64,000 bases of DNA from an uncultured Paracoccaceae bacterium. GTDB lineage: Bacteria; Pseudomonadota; Alphaproteobacteria; Rhodobacterales; Rhodobacteraceae. Position 1 is the first letter of the stretch; every line of letters starts with the position of its first letter. The DNA lies in assembly GCA_947497065.1 (NCBI GenBank), contig CANMEQ010000001.1:124001-188000 (forward strand), in the 5' to 3' direction. The notes beneath the pieces were generated by a model. That model was not told the DNA's origin. It did no database searches and saw only the letters and a list, made by a program, of their open reading frames with translations. Below are positions 46,366 through 54,786 of this stretch, one piece after another. A program made the position numbers and the translations under genes.

Positions 46366-47121
46366 ATGCTGGAAATCAAAAACTTGCACGTCAAGCTTGA
46401 AGAAGAGGATAAGCAAATCCTCAAAGGTGTGAACCTGACGGTTGAGCCTGGTAAAGTGCACGCGATTATGGGGCCGAACGGCTCTGGTAAATCGACATTG
46501 TCATATGTGTTGTCTGGCAAAGACGGCTACGAAGTGACCGAAGGCTCTGCGTCTTTGGGCGGTGAAGAGCTGTTGGAGATGGATGCGGAAGAGCGCGCGG
46601 CTGTTGGCCTGTTCTTGGCGTTCCAATACCCTGTTGAAATTCCAGGTGTCGGCAACATGACGTTCCTGCGCACGGCTGTGAATGCACAGCGCAAGGCGCG
46701 CGGCGAAGAAGAAATGTCCGCGGCGGAGTTTTTGAAAGTGGTGCGCGCCAAGGCGAAAACGCTGAAGATCGATGCGGATATGCTGAAGCGTCCTGTCAAC
46801 GTGGGCTTTTCTGGCGGTGAGAAGAAGCGCAACGAGATTTTGCAGATGGCGATGCTTGAGCCAAAGATGTGCATCTTGGACGAAACAGATTCCGGTCTGG
46901 ACGTTGATGCGATGAAATTGGTGTCTGAAGGTGTGAATGCGCTGCGCGACGAAGGTCGTGGGTTCCTTGTGATCACACACTACCAACGCCTGCTGGACCA
47001 CATCAAACCGGATGTTGTGCACATTATGGCGGATGGTCGTATCGTGAAAACGGGCGGGCCTGAGCTGGCGCTTGAAGTTGAAAACAACGGTTATGCCGAT
47101 ATTTTGGCGGAGGTGGCCTAA
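46366..47121 (+). CDS. sufC: Fe-S assembly ATPase SufC
   Basis: The 251-residue ABC ATPase of SufBC2D. Walker A is GPNGSGKSTL, the Q-loop FLAFQYPVEIPGV, the signature VNVGFSGGEKKRNEI, and Walker B CILDETDSGLD. It starts MLEIKNLHVKLEEED after an AGAGGA site. Overlaps sufD by one base. Confidence 0.95.
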   Translation: MLEIKNLHVKLEEEDKQILKGVNLTVEPGKVHAIMGPNGSGKSTLSYVLSGKDGYEVTEGSASLGGEELLEMDAEERAAVGLFLAFQYPVEIPGVGNMTFLRTAVNAQRKARGEEEMSAAEFLKVVRAKAKTLKIDADMLKRPVNVGFSGGEKKRNEILQMAMLEPKMCILDETDSGLDVDAMKLVSEGVNALRDEGRGFLVITHYQRLLDHIKPDVVHIMADGRIVKTGGPELALEVENNGYADILAEVA

Positions 47122-48410
47122 TGGCTTTGCCGAAGCTTAAGCAAGATGCAACAGACGCGCGTTTGGCGACGTTGAGCCTGCCTAAGGGGGCCGGTTGGGC
47201 TGCTGAGGCGCGTGCAGCGGCGTTGACGCGGGTGCAGACGATGGGTTTGCCCCATGCGCGGGATGAGTATTGGAAGTACACCAAGCCTGCGACTTTGGTG
47301 GACGCCGAAGCGCCTGCGGCTGCGACGTTCAAAACGGATGAGCCTTCGACGTGGGATGCGGTTGATCGTTTGACAGTGGTTTTCAATGACGGTGTTTTTG
47401 ATGCGGATGCGTCTGATGATCTGTCGTTGGAAGGGCTGGAGATTGAGCGGTTGTCCGACGCTTTGGCGAAGGACATCCACTGGGCCAAAGATGTGTTTGG
47501 TGTGTTGGAAACACGCGGGCAGACACCTGTCGAGCGTCCGCTGACGGCGCTGAACACGGCCTTTGCGGCTGAGGGTCTTGTGATCCGGGTGACCGGCAAG
47601 GTGAGTAAGCCTGTGAATCTGATTTATAGCCATAATTCAGATACTTCTGATGTGATGCTGCATCACTGCATTAAGGTCGAAGAGGGGGCTGAGATGACCC
47701 TTCTTGAAGCTGGCCCTGGTGCTGCGCGGTTTAACACAGTGCTGGAAGTTGAGATTGCGGATAAAGCGGCGTTTCACCACGTGCGTGTTCAAGGGCGTGA
47801 CCATGAGCGGCGCGCGGCGACGGCGGCCTTTGCGCAGCTTGGGACCGAGAGCGCCTTCAAATCGTTCACACTGACGATGAACGGCGTTTTGACGCGCAAC
47901 GAGTGCGTGATTGAGCTGTTGGGCGATGATGCTGTGGCGCATGTGGCTGGTGTTTGCGTTGGTGACGGCGCTGATTTCCACCATGATGACACCGTGTTCA
48001 TCACCCATGATGCCGTGAACTGCGAGAGCCGTCAGGTGTTCAAAAAGGTGCTGCGCAACGGGGCAACTGGCGTGTTTCAGGGCAAGATTCTTGTGAAAGA
48101 AGACGCTCAGAAGACGGACGGGTACCAGATCAGCCAGTCTTTGCTGTTGGATGACGATAGCCAGTTCTTGGCGAAGCCTGAGTTGGAAATCTACGCAGAT
48201 GATGTTGCCTGTTCGCACGGGTCGACATCGGGTGCGATTGACGAAGACGCGTTGTTCTACCTGCGGTCACGCGGTGTGCCGGAGCAAGAGGCCACGGATT
48301 TGTTGGTGCTGGCGTTCTTGGCTGAAGCATTGGAAGAGATCGAGAATGATGCGCTTTCCGAGGCTTTGTACGACCGTTTGAACGGTTGGTTGGCGCGGCG
48401 CGCCAGCTGA
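47121..48410 (+). CDS. sufD: Fe-S cluster assembly protein SufD
   Basis: A 429-residue paralogue of SufB. The N-terminus has RDEYWKYTKP, the core contains NECVIELLGDDAVAHVAGVCVGD and SRQVFKKVLRNGATGVFQGKILV, and the C-terminus EIYADDVACSHGSTSGAIDEDALFYLRSRGV, all typical. It forms SufBC2D. Its stop overlaps the following Yip1 gene by one base (TGATG). Confidence 0.95.
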   Translation: MALPKLKQDATDARLATLSLPKGAGWAAEARAAALTRVQTMGLPHARDEYWKYTKPATLVDAEAPAAATFKTDEPSTWDAVDRLTVVFNDGVFDADASDDLSLEGLEIERLSDALAKDIHWAKDVFGVLETRGQTPVERPLTALNTAFAAEGLVIRVTGKVSKPVNLIYSHNSDTSDVMLHHCIKVEEGAEMTLLEAGPGAARFNTVLEVEIADKAAFHHVRVQGRDHERRAATAAFAQLGTESAFKSFTLTMNGVLTRNECVIELLGDDAVAHVAGVCVGDGADFHHDDTVFITHDAVNCESRQVFKKVLRNGATGVFQGKILVKEDAQKTDGYQISQSLLLDDDSQFLAKPELEIYADDVACSHGSTSGAIDEDALFYLRSRGVPEQEATDLLVLAFLAEALEEIENDALSEALYDRLNGWLARRAS

Positions 48411-48895
48411 TGCCTGTCAGCCGCGATATTGCTGCAATGTATCGCCGTCCGCGCACTGTTGTGCGCGGGCTGGCGGACATGGGCGTGCGTGAAGATCGCG
48501 CGATTGCGTGGTTGATGATTGGGTGTTTTTTGGTGTTCCTCTCTCGGCTGCCGGCGCTGCAACGCGGTGCGGTTCAGACGGGATCGGATTTCCAGCAAGA
48601 TACGATCTACGCGTTTTTCGCGTTGATGATGGTCGCCCCGTTGTTGTTCTATCTTATTGCATTTATTGCCTTTTTAGGGGCGAAAGTGGTGCGGCCTGCC
48701 GCCACGACATATGGCGCGCGTCTGGCCGTGTTTTGGGGCTGGTTGGCGGCGACGCCGCTGGCATTGTTCTACGGGTTATTGGTCGGGTTTAATGGGTTGG
48801 AACACCCGGGCACGACAGCTGTGGGGGCCATTTGGTTGGCCGTGTTGGTTTGGTTCTGGATCAGTGGGCTGATCGAGACGTCTAAGGAGCGATAA
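48410..48895 (+). CDS. Yip1-family-like membrane protein A in the suf operon
   Basis: A 161-residue protein with about four transmembrane helices (41-56, 76-100, 112-131 and 142-158). It begins MPVSRDIAAMYRRPRTVVRGLADM and resembles the Yip1-domain proteins found between sufD and sufS in other Rhodobacteraceae. Function unknown. Overlapping start with sufD and overlap with the next gene argue for a working partnership. Confidence 0.75.
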   Translation: MPVSRDIAAMYRRPRTVVRGLADMGVREDRAIAWLMIGCFLVFLSRLPALQRGAVQTGSDFQQDTIYAFFALMMVAPLLFYLIAFIAFLGAKVVRPAATTYGARLAVFWGWLAATPLALFYGLLVGFNGLEHPGTTAVGAIWLAVLVWFWISGLIETSKER

Positions 48896-49512
48896 TGGAA
48901 TTTTCCGCGGCGTCCGTTTGGACCATGACGAAACTGTTTATTCGAGACCCTGCGATGGCATCGCGGCTGGTTTTGGGCGCGGGCATACCGCTGAACGGAT
49001 CGGTTTTGATGATCGTTCTGTCCGCTGTCATGTCGAGCGTATTTTCCGGCATTCAGATGCAGTTTGTCGATCAGCCGCGCCGGATTTTGGAGATGACGGA
49101 CGGCAGCCAAGTTGAGATCATTATGGGCGGCCCGCTGGAGCAAGGCATTCTGGCTGTGATCATGGGGCTGCTGTTCGGGTTCGCGGTGTTTCAGATTGGC
49201 CGCTTGTTCGGTGGTACGGGCAGTTTGGCTGCGATCATGTCGGTGATTGCGATGTTGCAGATTGCGCTGGTTGTGATTGAGGGGGCGGTGTTTCTGTCGT
49301 TCTTTGTTCTGCCGTTCCTGACATTGTTCATCTGGATTTTCGGGCTATTTGTTCTGCTGCGTGGCCTCACGGTTGGCGTGACGATGGGACATGAATTTGA
49401 CGGTGTGGCCAAGGCAGCCTTGGTGGTTTTGGTGGCCGGGCTGGTGTCTGTGGCTGGCGTGGCGTTTGTGGCGGGGCTGACGGGGCTTGGCTTTGATTTG
49501 GAGCTGGTATGA
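48895..49512 (+). CDS. Yip1-family membrane protein B in the suf operon
   Basis: A 205-residue membrane protein with about five helices, starting EFSAASVWTMTKLFIRDPAMASRLVL, a Yip1-family-like beginning. Hydrophobic segments lie at 38-56, 85-103, 110-130, 135-155 and 170-200. It overlaps both protein A and sufS (ATGA). The pair could anchor the Suf complex to the membrane, but that is speculation. Confidence 0.75.
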   Translation: MEFSAASVWTMTKLFIRDPAMASRLVLGAGIPLNGSVLMIVLSAVMSSVFSGIQMQFVDQPRRILEMTDGSQVEIIMGGPLEQGILAVIMGLLFGFAVFQIGRLFGGTGSLAAIMSVIAMLQIALVVIEGAVFLSFFVLPFLTLFIWIFGLFVLLRGLTVGVTMGHEFDGVAKAALVVLVAGLVSVAGVAFVAGLTGLGFDLELV

Positions 49513-50732
49513 CGTTTGACGTAAACAAAGTCCGTGCGGATTTTCCAATTTTAGCGCGAGAAGTGAATGGTAAGCCATTGGTTTATCTGGACAATGGTGC
49601 GTCTTCGCAAAAGCCGCAGGTGGTGATCGATGCGATCAACACGGCCTATTCCGAAGAATATGCCAATGTGCATCGTGGCCTGCATTTCCTGAGCAATCTG
49701 GCGACGGAAAAATATGAAAGCGTGCGCGGCGTCGTGGCCAAATTTTTGGGGGCGTCCGATGAGAATTCGATTGTTTTGAATTCTGGCACCACCGAGGGCA
49801 TCAACCTGGTGGCCTATGGCTGGGCGATGGAAAATCTGTCCGCGGGTGACGAGATCATTTTGAGCGTGATGGAGCATCATGCAAACATCGTGCCTTGGCA
49901 TTTTTTGCGCGAACGGATGGGGATTAAGCTTGTCTGGGTCGATGTGGACGTGACAGGTGATTTGGACCCGCAAAAGGTGATTGATGCGATCACGCCGCGC
50001 ACCAAGCTGATTGCAATTACGCATATGTCCAACGTGTTAGGGACCGTTGTTGATGTGAAGCCGATTTGTGAAGCGGCGCGCGCCAAAGGAGTGGCGACGC
50101 TGATTGATGGGTCTCAGGCGTCGGTTCATATGCCGGTGGATGTTGAGGATTTGGGCTGTGATTTCTATCCGGTCACGGGGCATAAATTATACGGCCCGTC
50201 CGGGTCTGGTGCGATTTATATTCGGCCCGAGCGGATGGCCGAGATGCGGCCGTTCATTGGTGGCGGTGATATGATCAAAGAGGTCCACAAGGACGCTGTG
50301 ATTTACAATGATGCGCCGATGAAATTCGAGGCGGGGACGCCGGGGATTGTGCAGACGATCGGTTTGGGTGTTGCGCTGGACTATATGATGGGATTGGGGA
50401 TGGAGAATATCGCCGCCCATGAACGTGTGTTGCGCGATTATGCACGCGATCGGTTGGACGGGTTGAATTGGCTGAATGTGCAGGGCCAGTCTGCCAATAA
50501 AGGGGCGATTTTCTCATTCACTTTGGAGGGTGCTGCCCACGCCCATGATATTTCCACCGTTCTGGATAAGAAGGGTGTCGCCGTGCGTGCCGGGCAACAC
50601 TGCACGGGGCCGTTGATGGATCATTTGGGGCTGACGGCGACCTGCCGCGCGTCATTTGGGATGTACAATACCACGGATGAAGTGGATGCATTGGTGGATG
50701 CATTAGAGCTTTGTCATAAACTGTTCGCGTGA
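49509..50732 (+). CDS. sufS: Cysteine desulfurase SufS (class II)
   Basis: A 407-residue PLP enzyme. VNGKPLVYLDNGASSQKPQ starts the protein, the PLP lysine is in FYPVTGHKLYGPSGSGA, and the catalytic cysteine in AVRAGQHCTGPLMDHLG near residue 363, on the short loop of the class II (SufS) type that needs SufE/SufU as sulfur acceptor. Neither sufE, sufT nor sufA follows; the operon ends at tRNA-Arg 43 bases downstream. Confidence 0.95.
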   Translation: MTFDVNKVRADFPILAREVNGKPLVYLDNGASSQKPQVVIDAINTAYSEEYANVHRGLHFLSNLATEKYESVRGVVAKFLGASDENSIVLNSGTTEGINLVAYGWAMENLSAGDEIILSVMEHHANIVPWHFLRERMGIKLVWVDVDVTGDLDPQKVIDAITPRTKLIAITHMSNVLGTVVDVKPICEAARAKGVATLIDGSQASVHMPVDVEDLGCDFYPVTGHKLYGPSGSGAIYIRPERMAEMRPFIGGGDMIKEVHKDAVIYNDAPMKFEAGTPGIVQTIGLGVALDYMMGLGMENIAAHERVLRDYARDRLDGLNWLNVQGQSANKGAIFSFTLEGAAHAHDISTVLDKKGVAVRAGQHCTGPLMDHLGLTATCRASFGMYNTTDEVDALVDALELCHKLFA

Positions 50733-50774
50733 CCCGTTGCACCGCGCGACGCGGGCGGGTATAGCGACATCAAT

Positions 50775-50851
<77 letters not shown>

Positions 50852-51209
50852 TTTTACCTAAATGTGATATCGCATGCCGACGGCCGCCCACATTTTATAT
50901 GGGGCTTGTGCGGTGCTTTGGGCCTGATGCGGCGGACCGCTGGGGTTGGTGCCGATGAATTTACTTGCAAGTTTAACAACTTTGGATTGAATTGGTGCGG
51001 AAGGTCCGCTGATGATGCGTGCGAAATTCGGTGTTGCTTGACCTTTGGTGCGGGGCATGTGGGAATATGGAGCCGATTTTCCTTCGTAGCTGAGGTTTCA
51101 TGGTTAATTTGCGTTAGTACTCATTGTGTTAACACTCTTGCGTTGAAAACTTGATAGTGTTGATGCTGTGAAGCGGGGCGTAGAACGATTGGTGAGGGTT
51201 GTCGACGTT
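50852..51209. other. Gap after tRNA-Arg, possible small minus-strand gene
   Basis: A 358-base stretch. On the minus strand 51058 to 50858 encodes a 66-residue frame (starts MPRTKGQATPNFARII, ends AAVGMRYHI) with codon use like nearby genes, but no ribosome site close to its ATG and no family I recognise. The rest, near 51100-51200, is AT-richer and probably carries the promoter of the GGDEF-EAL gene. Confidence 0.4.
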
Positions 51210-53672
51210 ATGAGTATTGCAAATTTTGCCGAACATTTGGTTGGCATCTTAACCCAGCCGTCTGCAATTTTAGATTGTAGCGGGGCTGTTGTTGCGTACA
51301 ACACCGCCTTCGTTGAAAGAATGCCGGACACAATGGGCGAGATGCTCGGGGTGCGTTTGGCGGAGGTTTTGGAGGCGTGTGGGGGATCTTCGATCCAACA
51401 GGCATTGCCGAGCGTGCAGGCCGCATTGGTGGGCGCTGACAGCAAGTCAGCGAAGTTGAGTGTGGAGTTGCCGTCGGGCCGGCATCGTTTGTCGTTAGAC
51501 CGGCTTATGACGGACGAAGATAGCGTTTTGACCCTCTGCCAGTTGCGTTCAGATGCACCGTTAGACAGTTCGCGGCTTACCTATTTGCTCGAGCATCTGG
51601 AGCAGGGAGTTTGGCGATATGATGTCAGGCTGCAAACGCTATCTGTGACGCCAGCGTGGTGCCGTTTGCGTGGGAAACCAATAGTTCATGAATTATCAGG
51701 TCAATCGGCTGAGGACAGGGATTGGTGGCTGTTTGACACCCACCCTGATGATCACCGGCACTTGAAAGATGCTGTACGGGCGCTGGTGGGGGGCGACGAA
51801 GAAAGCCTAGATTTACAGTACAGGTACAAGACGAGTGAGACCACGTGGAAGTGGATTCAATGCCGGGTCAGGGCGATGTCGCGCGATGAGAATGGACAGG
51901 CGCGGCAGTTGGTTGGGATGGATACAGATATCAGCGCCTTCAAAGATGTTGAAGTCTCGCAACTGGAGCTGAGCAGTAAGTTGCAGCTGGCGATTGGTGT
52001 ATCGGGAATCGGTGTTTGGGAGTTTGATTCTGCGACGTCGAAAGTGTTTTGGGACGATGCGCTGTTGAAAATTTATGGCGTGCAAGGTGGAGAAAACTGG
52101 CGTCCGGATGATGTGTGGGAGACGTTTTTACATCCCGATGATCGGGAGGCGACAGTCGCTGCGGCGGATCGGGCTTTGGCTGAACGTCGTGATCTCCATG
52201 CGGATTATAGGATTATTCGACAGGACGGCGAAATTCGATATCTGCGCAGCGCAGCGCGTTTTATAGGCGGCTCTGGGTCGTCTGGTAAAATGCTGGGTGT
52301 CAATATTGATGTCACAGAGGACTACGAACGAACGGCTGAATTGGAACGTGCGCGAGAGTTGCTTGAGCATGATTCACGCCACGATGCACTGACGGGTTTG
52401 GCCAACCGGCGGATGTTGGATGAATACACCAAGGAGATGCTGGAACGGCTGGGACCGCAGGATGATTTTGCTGTCCTGCACATCGATTTGGACCATTTCA
52501 AAAAGGTGAATGATACACTGGGCCATGCTGCGGGCGATCAAGTTTTGACGCGTGTGGCCGAGACATTGCGGGGATTGGTCGGTGACGCGGGATTGGCGTG
52601 CCGCAATGGCGGTGACGAATTTGTGGTGTTGTTGGAAAAGTTTGATGGTGAACGGGCGTTGCGGGCGTTGTGCCAGTCTATGATCGACGAGATGGCTGCG
52701 CCGATGATCATGAAGGGGCAAGTGCGATCTGTTGGTTTGAGTATTGGCTGCGCGATTGCGAACGGTGGTGTTGAAGATGCAGGAGAAGTTTTCATCAACG
52801 CAGATGTGGCATTGTATGCGGCGAAATCGGCGGGCCGGTCGTGTTTCAAAATGTTCTGTTCGCGGCAACGCTCGGTTTCACCCAATGATGTAGCGACCTA
52901 CCACGATTTGGCTGGTGCGATGGATGCGGGCCATTTGAGTTGCCATTTTCAGCCGCAGTTTGATGGGGAGACATTGGCGGTCGTCGGGGCGGAAGCTTTG
53001 GTGCGATGGGATTGCCCCGTGCGTGGTTTGGTGATGCCGGATGAGTTTTTACCAGCGGCACAGTCTACGGGGCTTTGCGCGCGTGTGGACGAATATGTAC
53101 TGGATTGCGTGCTTGCGGCGCAAGATCGCTGGGCGCAGGCGGGGCTTGCCGTGCCCACAGTTGCGTTGAATATTTCGCTGCCCCGCTTGATGCAGCCGGA
53201 TTTGATCGAGCAGGTGACTGGAAAGTTAAAGTCCCACCACGCGATTTCATTTGAGCTATTGGAAACGTCGTTTCTGGATCAACGGACGGACGCGTTGGAC
53301 GCGGTACTGCGCAAAGTTCGCAAGGCGGGCATTCGGATTGATCTGGACGATTTCGGGTCGGGGCATTCATCGATTTTGGCGTTGCAATCGGTGAAGCCGG
53401 ATCGGGTGAAGTTGGACCGGATGTTGATCAGCCCGTTGGCGGAGAACCCCGCGCAGATCCATATTTTGAGCGCCTTGGTGCGCGTTGCGCGGTTGGTTGA
53501 GTGTGGTGTTGTGATCGAAGGGATCGAGACGCAAGCGCAATTGGACGCAGTTGCTGATTTGCACTGCGAAGCGGTGCAGGGGTATTTTCTGGGCCGTCCG
53601 GTGCCAGAGGATGAATTTGTCGCAACCTTGCCACCGGCGATTGATGGCGCACGACGCATCATGCGCGCCTAG
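51210..53672 (+). CDS. PAS-GGDEF-EAL cyclic di-GMP signalling protein
   Basis: An 820-residue cytoplasmic protein. Residues 1-110 are a degenerate PAS-like region, two PAS/PAC domains follow (about 125-255, and 270-385 beginning LQLAIGVSGIGVWEFDS), then GGDEF (395-560; motif CRNGGDEFVVL intact) and EAL (575-810; VVGAEALVRW, FELLETSFLD, DLDDFGSGHSS, VIEGIE). The catalytic residues of both domains appear present, so it could both make and break c-di-GMP. No transmembrane helices. ATG at 51210 is used; a GTG at 51168 extends it by 14 residues without a ribosome site. Confidence 0.9.
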   Translation: MSIANFAEHLVGILTQPSAILDCSGAVVAYNTAFVERMPDTMGEMLGVRLAEVLEACGGSSIQQALPSVQAALVGADSKSAKLSVELPSGRHRLSLDRLMTDEDSVLTLCQLRSDAPLDSSRLTYLLEHLEQGVWRYDVRLQTLSVTPAWCRLRGKPIVHELSGQSAEDRDWWLFDTHPDDHRHLKDAVRALVGGDEESLDLQYRYKTSETTWKWIQCRVRAMSRDENGQARQLVGMDTDISAFKDVEVSQLELSSKLQLAIGVSGIGVWEFDSATSKVFWDDALLKIYGVQGGENWRPDDVWETFLHPDDREATVAAADRALAERRDLHADYRIIRQDGEIRYLRSAARFIGGSGSSGKMLGVNIDVTEDYERTAELERARELLEHDSRHDALTGLANRRMLDEYTKEMLERLGPQDDFAVLHIDLDHFKKVNDTLGHAAGDQVLTRVAETLRGLVGDAGLACRNGGDEFVVLLEKFDGERALRALCQSMIDEMAAPMIMKGQVRSVGLSIGCAIANGGVEDAGEVFINADVALYAAKSAGRSCFKMFCSRQRSVSPNDVATYHDLAGAMDAGHLSCHFQPQFDGETLAVVGAEALVRWDCPVRGLVMPDEFLPAAQSTGLCARVDEYVLDCVLAAQDRWAQAGLAVPTVALNISLPRLMQPDLIEQVTGKLKSHHAISFELLETSFLDQRTDALDAVLRKVRKAGIRIDLDDFGSGHSSILALQSVKPDRVKLDRMLISPLAENPAQIHILSALVRVARLVECGVVIEGIETQAQLDAVADLHCEAVQGYFLGRPVPEDEFVATLPPAIDGARRIMRA

Positions 53673-53702
53673 GGCGCGATTGATTATGCCTAGGTTAGGT
53701 CT

Positions 53703-54263
53703 TTACCGGGTCAGGGCCAAGAGTGCGGCTTTGAGGGTTGAAAACTGCTGTTTCAGGTCCGCCTGATCTGTGGCCGTGTGCAGCATGGCTGTTTTGCTTT
53801 GTTCGATAAAGCGTGCAACCTGCTGCGGGGTTTGATCGTGCTGCATCAGCTGCGGGGCAAATGGGGCGAGCAGGTCTGAGAAGACGCCGATGACGTCGGC
53901 TGTGATGTTTGCTTTGGCCTGTTTTCCGGCTGGCGTTTCCATGCCGTCGATCAGGTCAGCGGCATCTGGAAAATCGCTCAGCAATTGAAACGAGGGGCCG
54001 ACGGTGACGTCGTAAATACAGTCTAGCTGTTCGGACAAGGTGCTGCAGCTGGTCCAAGCTTGTTGCAGGTCTGACAGGGTTTGGCGGATGTAGCGTTCCA
54101 GCACGGCGGCATAGACATCGTCTTTGTTTGCGTAGCGCGCATAGAGGGACGGCCGCGACATATGCGCGGCTTTGGCGATGTCGCCCATTGTGGTGCGTTT
54201 GAAGCCATATCGTAGAAAGACACTGAGGGCGGCGTCGAGAAGGGGCGCGTTTGGGGTGTTCAT
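53703..54263 (-). CDS. TetR-family transcriptional regulator
   Basis: A 186-residue regulator with the N-terminal TetR helix-turn-helix LLDAALSVFLRYGFKRTTMGDIAKAAHMSRPSLYARYANKDDVY (residues 8-52) and a helical ligand-binding C-terminus. It is divergent from the iorA-like gene with 59 bases between the starts, and probably represses that pair. The 3' end lies 30 bases from the GGDEF-EAL gene, convergent. Confidence 0.88.
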   Translation of the reverse strand: MNTPNAPLLDAALSVFLRYGFKRTTMGDIAKAAHMSRPSLYARYANKDDVYAAVLERYIRQTLSDLQQAWTSCSTLSEQLDCIYDVTVGPSFQLLSDFPDAADLIDGMETPAGKQAKANITADVIGVFSDLLAPFAPQLMQHDQTPQQVARFIEQSKTAMLHTATDQADLKQQFSTLKAALLALTR

Positions 54264-54322
54264 TTTGACATCTTGACAAATTTTGATGAAATGTAAAGTT
54301 AGGGCTGAAAGTGGAGGCTGCT

Positions 54323-54784
54323 ATGCGTTTGACTGTAGACGGTACGACCCATGAGGTCGATGTGGAAGATGACATGCCGCTGTTGTGGGTGTTGCGCGAC
54401 GAGATCGGCATTAAGGGCGTAAAATACGGGTGCGGGATCGCGCAATGCGGGGCGTGCACGGTGCATGTGGATGGGGTCGCGGTGCGGTCGTGTCAGACAT
54501 GGGCGATTGATGCGGTCGGTGCCGAGGTCACGACGATCAACGGGTTGGGTACGCCGGAGGCGATGCATGCGGTGCAAGCGGCCTGGGCGGAGCATCAGGT
54601 GGCGCAATGCGGGTACTGTCAATCCGGGCAGATTATGCAGGCGGCGTCGATGTTGGCGCAAATTCCGAACCCGACGGACGAAGAGATAGACGCGGAAATG
54701 TCGGGCAATTTGTGCCGCTGCGGCACGTATCCGCAAATTCGAGCGGCGATTGTCACGGCTGCGGCCAAGTTGCGGGAGGCGTGA
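54323..54784 (+). CDS. [2Fe-2S] small subunit of an IorA-type molybdenum hydroxylase
   Basis: A 153-residue subunit with two [2Fe-2S] centres: plant-type ferredoxin motif [17 protein letters not shown] near residue 40, and the helical domain [10 protein letters not shown] with NLCRCGTY near residues 100-140. It passes electrons from the molybdenum site to an external acceptor. GGAGG precedes the ATG at 54323. The gene ends two bases before the large subunit. IorA (isoquinoline 1-oxidoreductase) is the nearest named type; the substrate is open. Confidence 0.9.
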   Translation: MRLTVDGTTHEVDVEDDMPLLWVLRDEIGIKGVKYGCGIAQCGACTVHVDGVAVRSCQTWAIDAVGAEVTTINGLGTPEAMHAVQAAWAEHQVAQCGYCQSGQIMQAASMLAQIPNPTDEEIDAEMSGNLCRCGTYPQIRAAIVTAAAKLREA

Positions 54785-54786
54785 AC

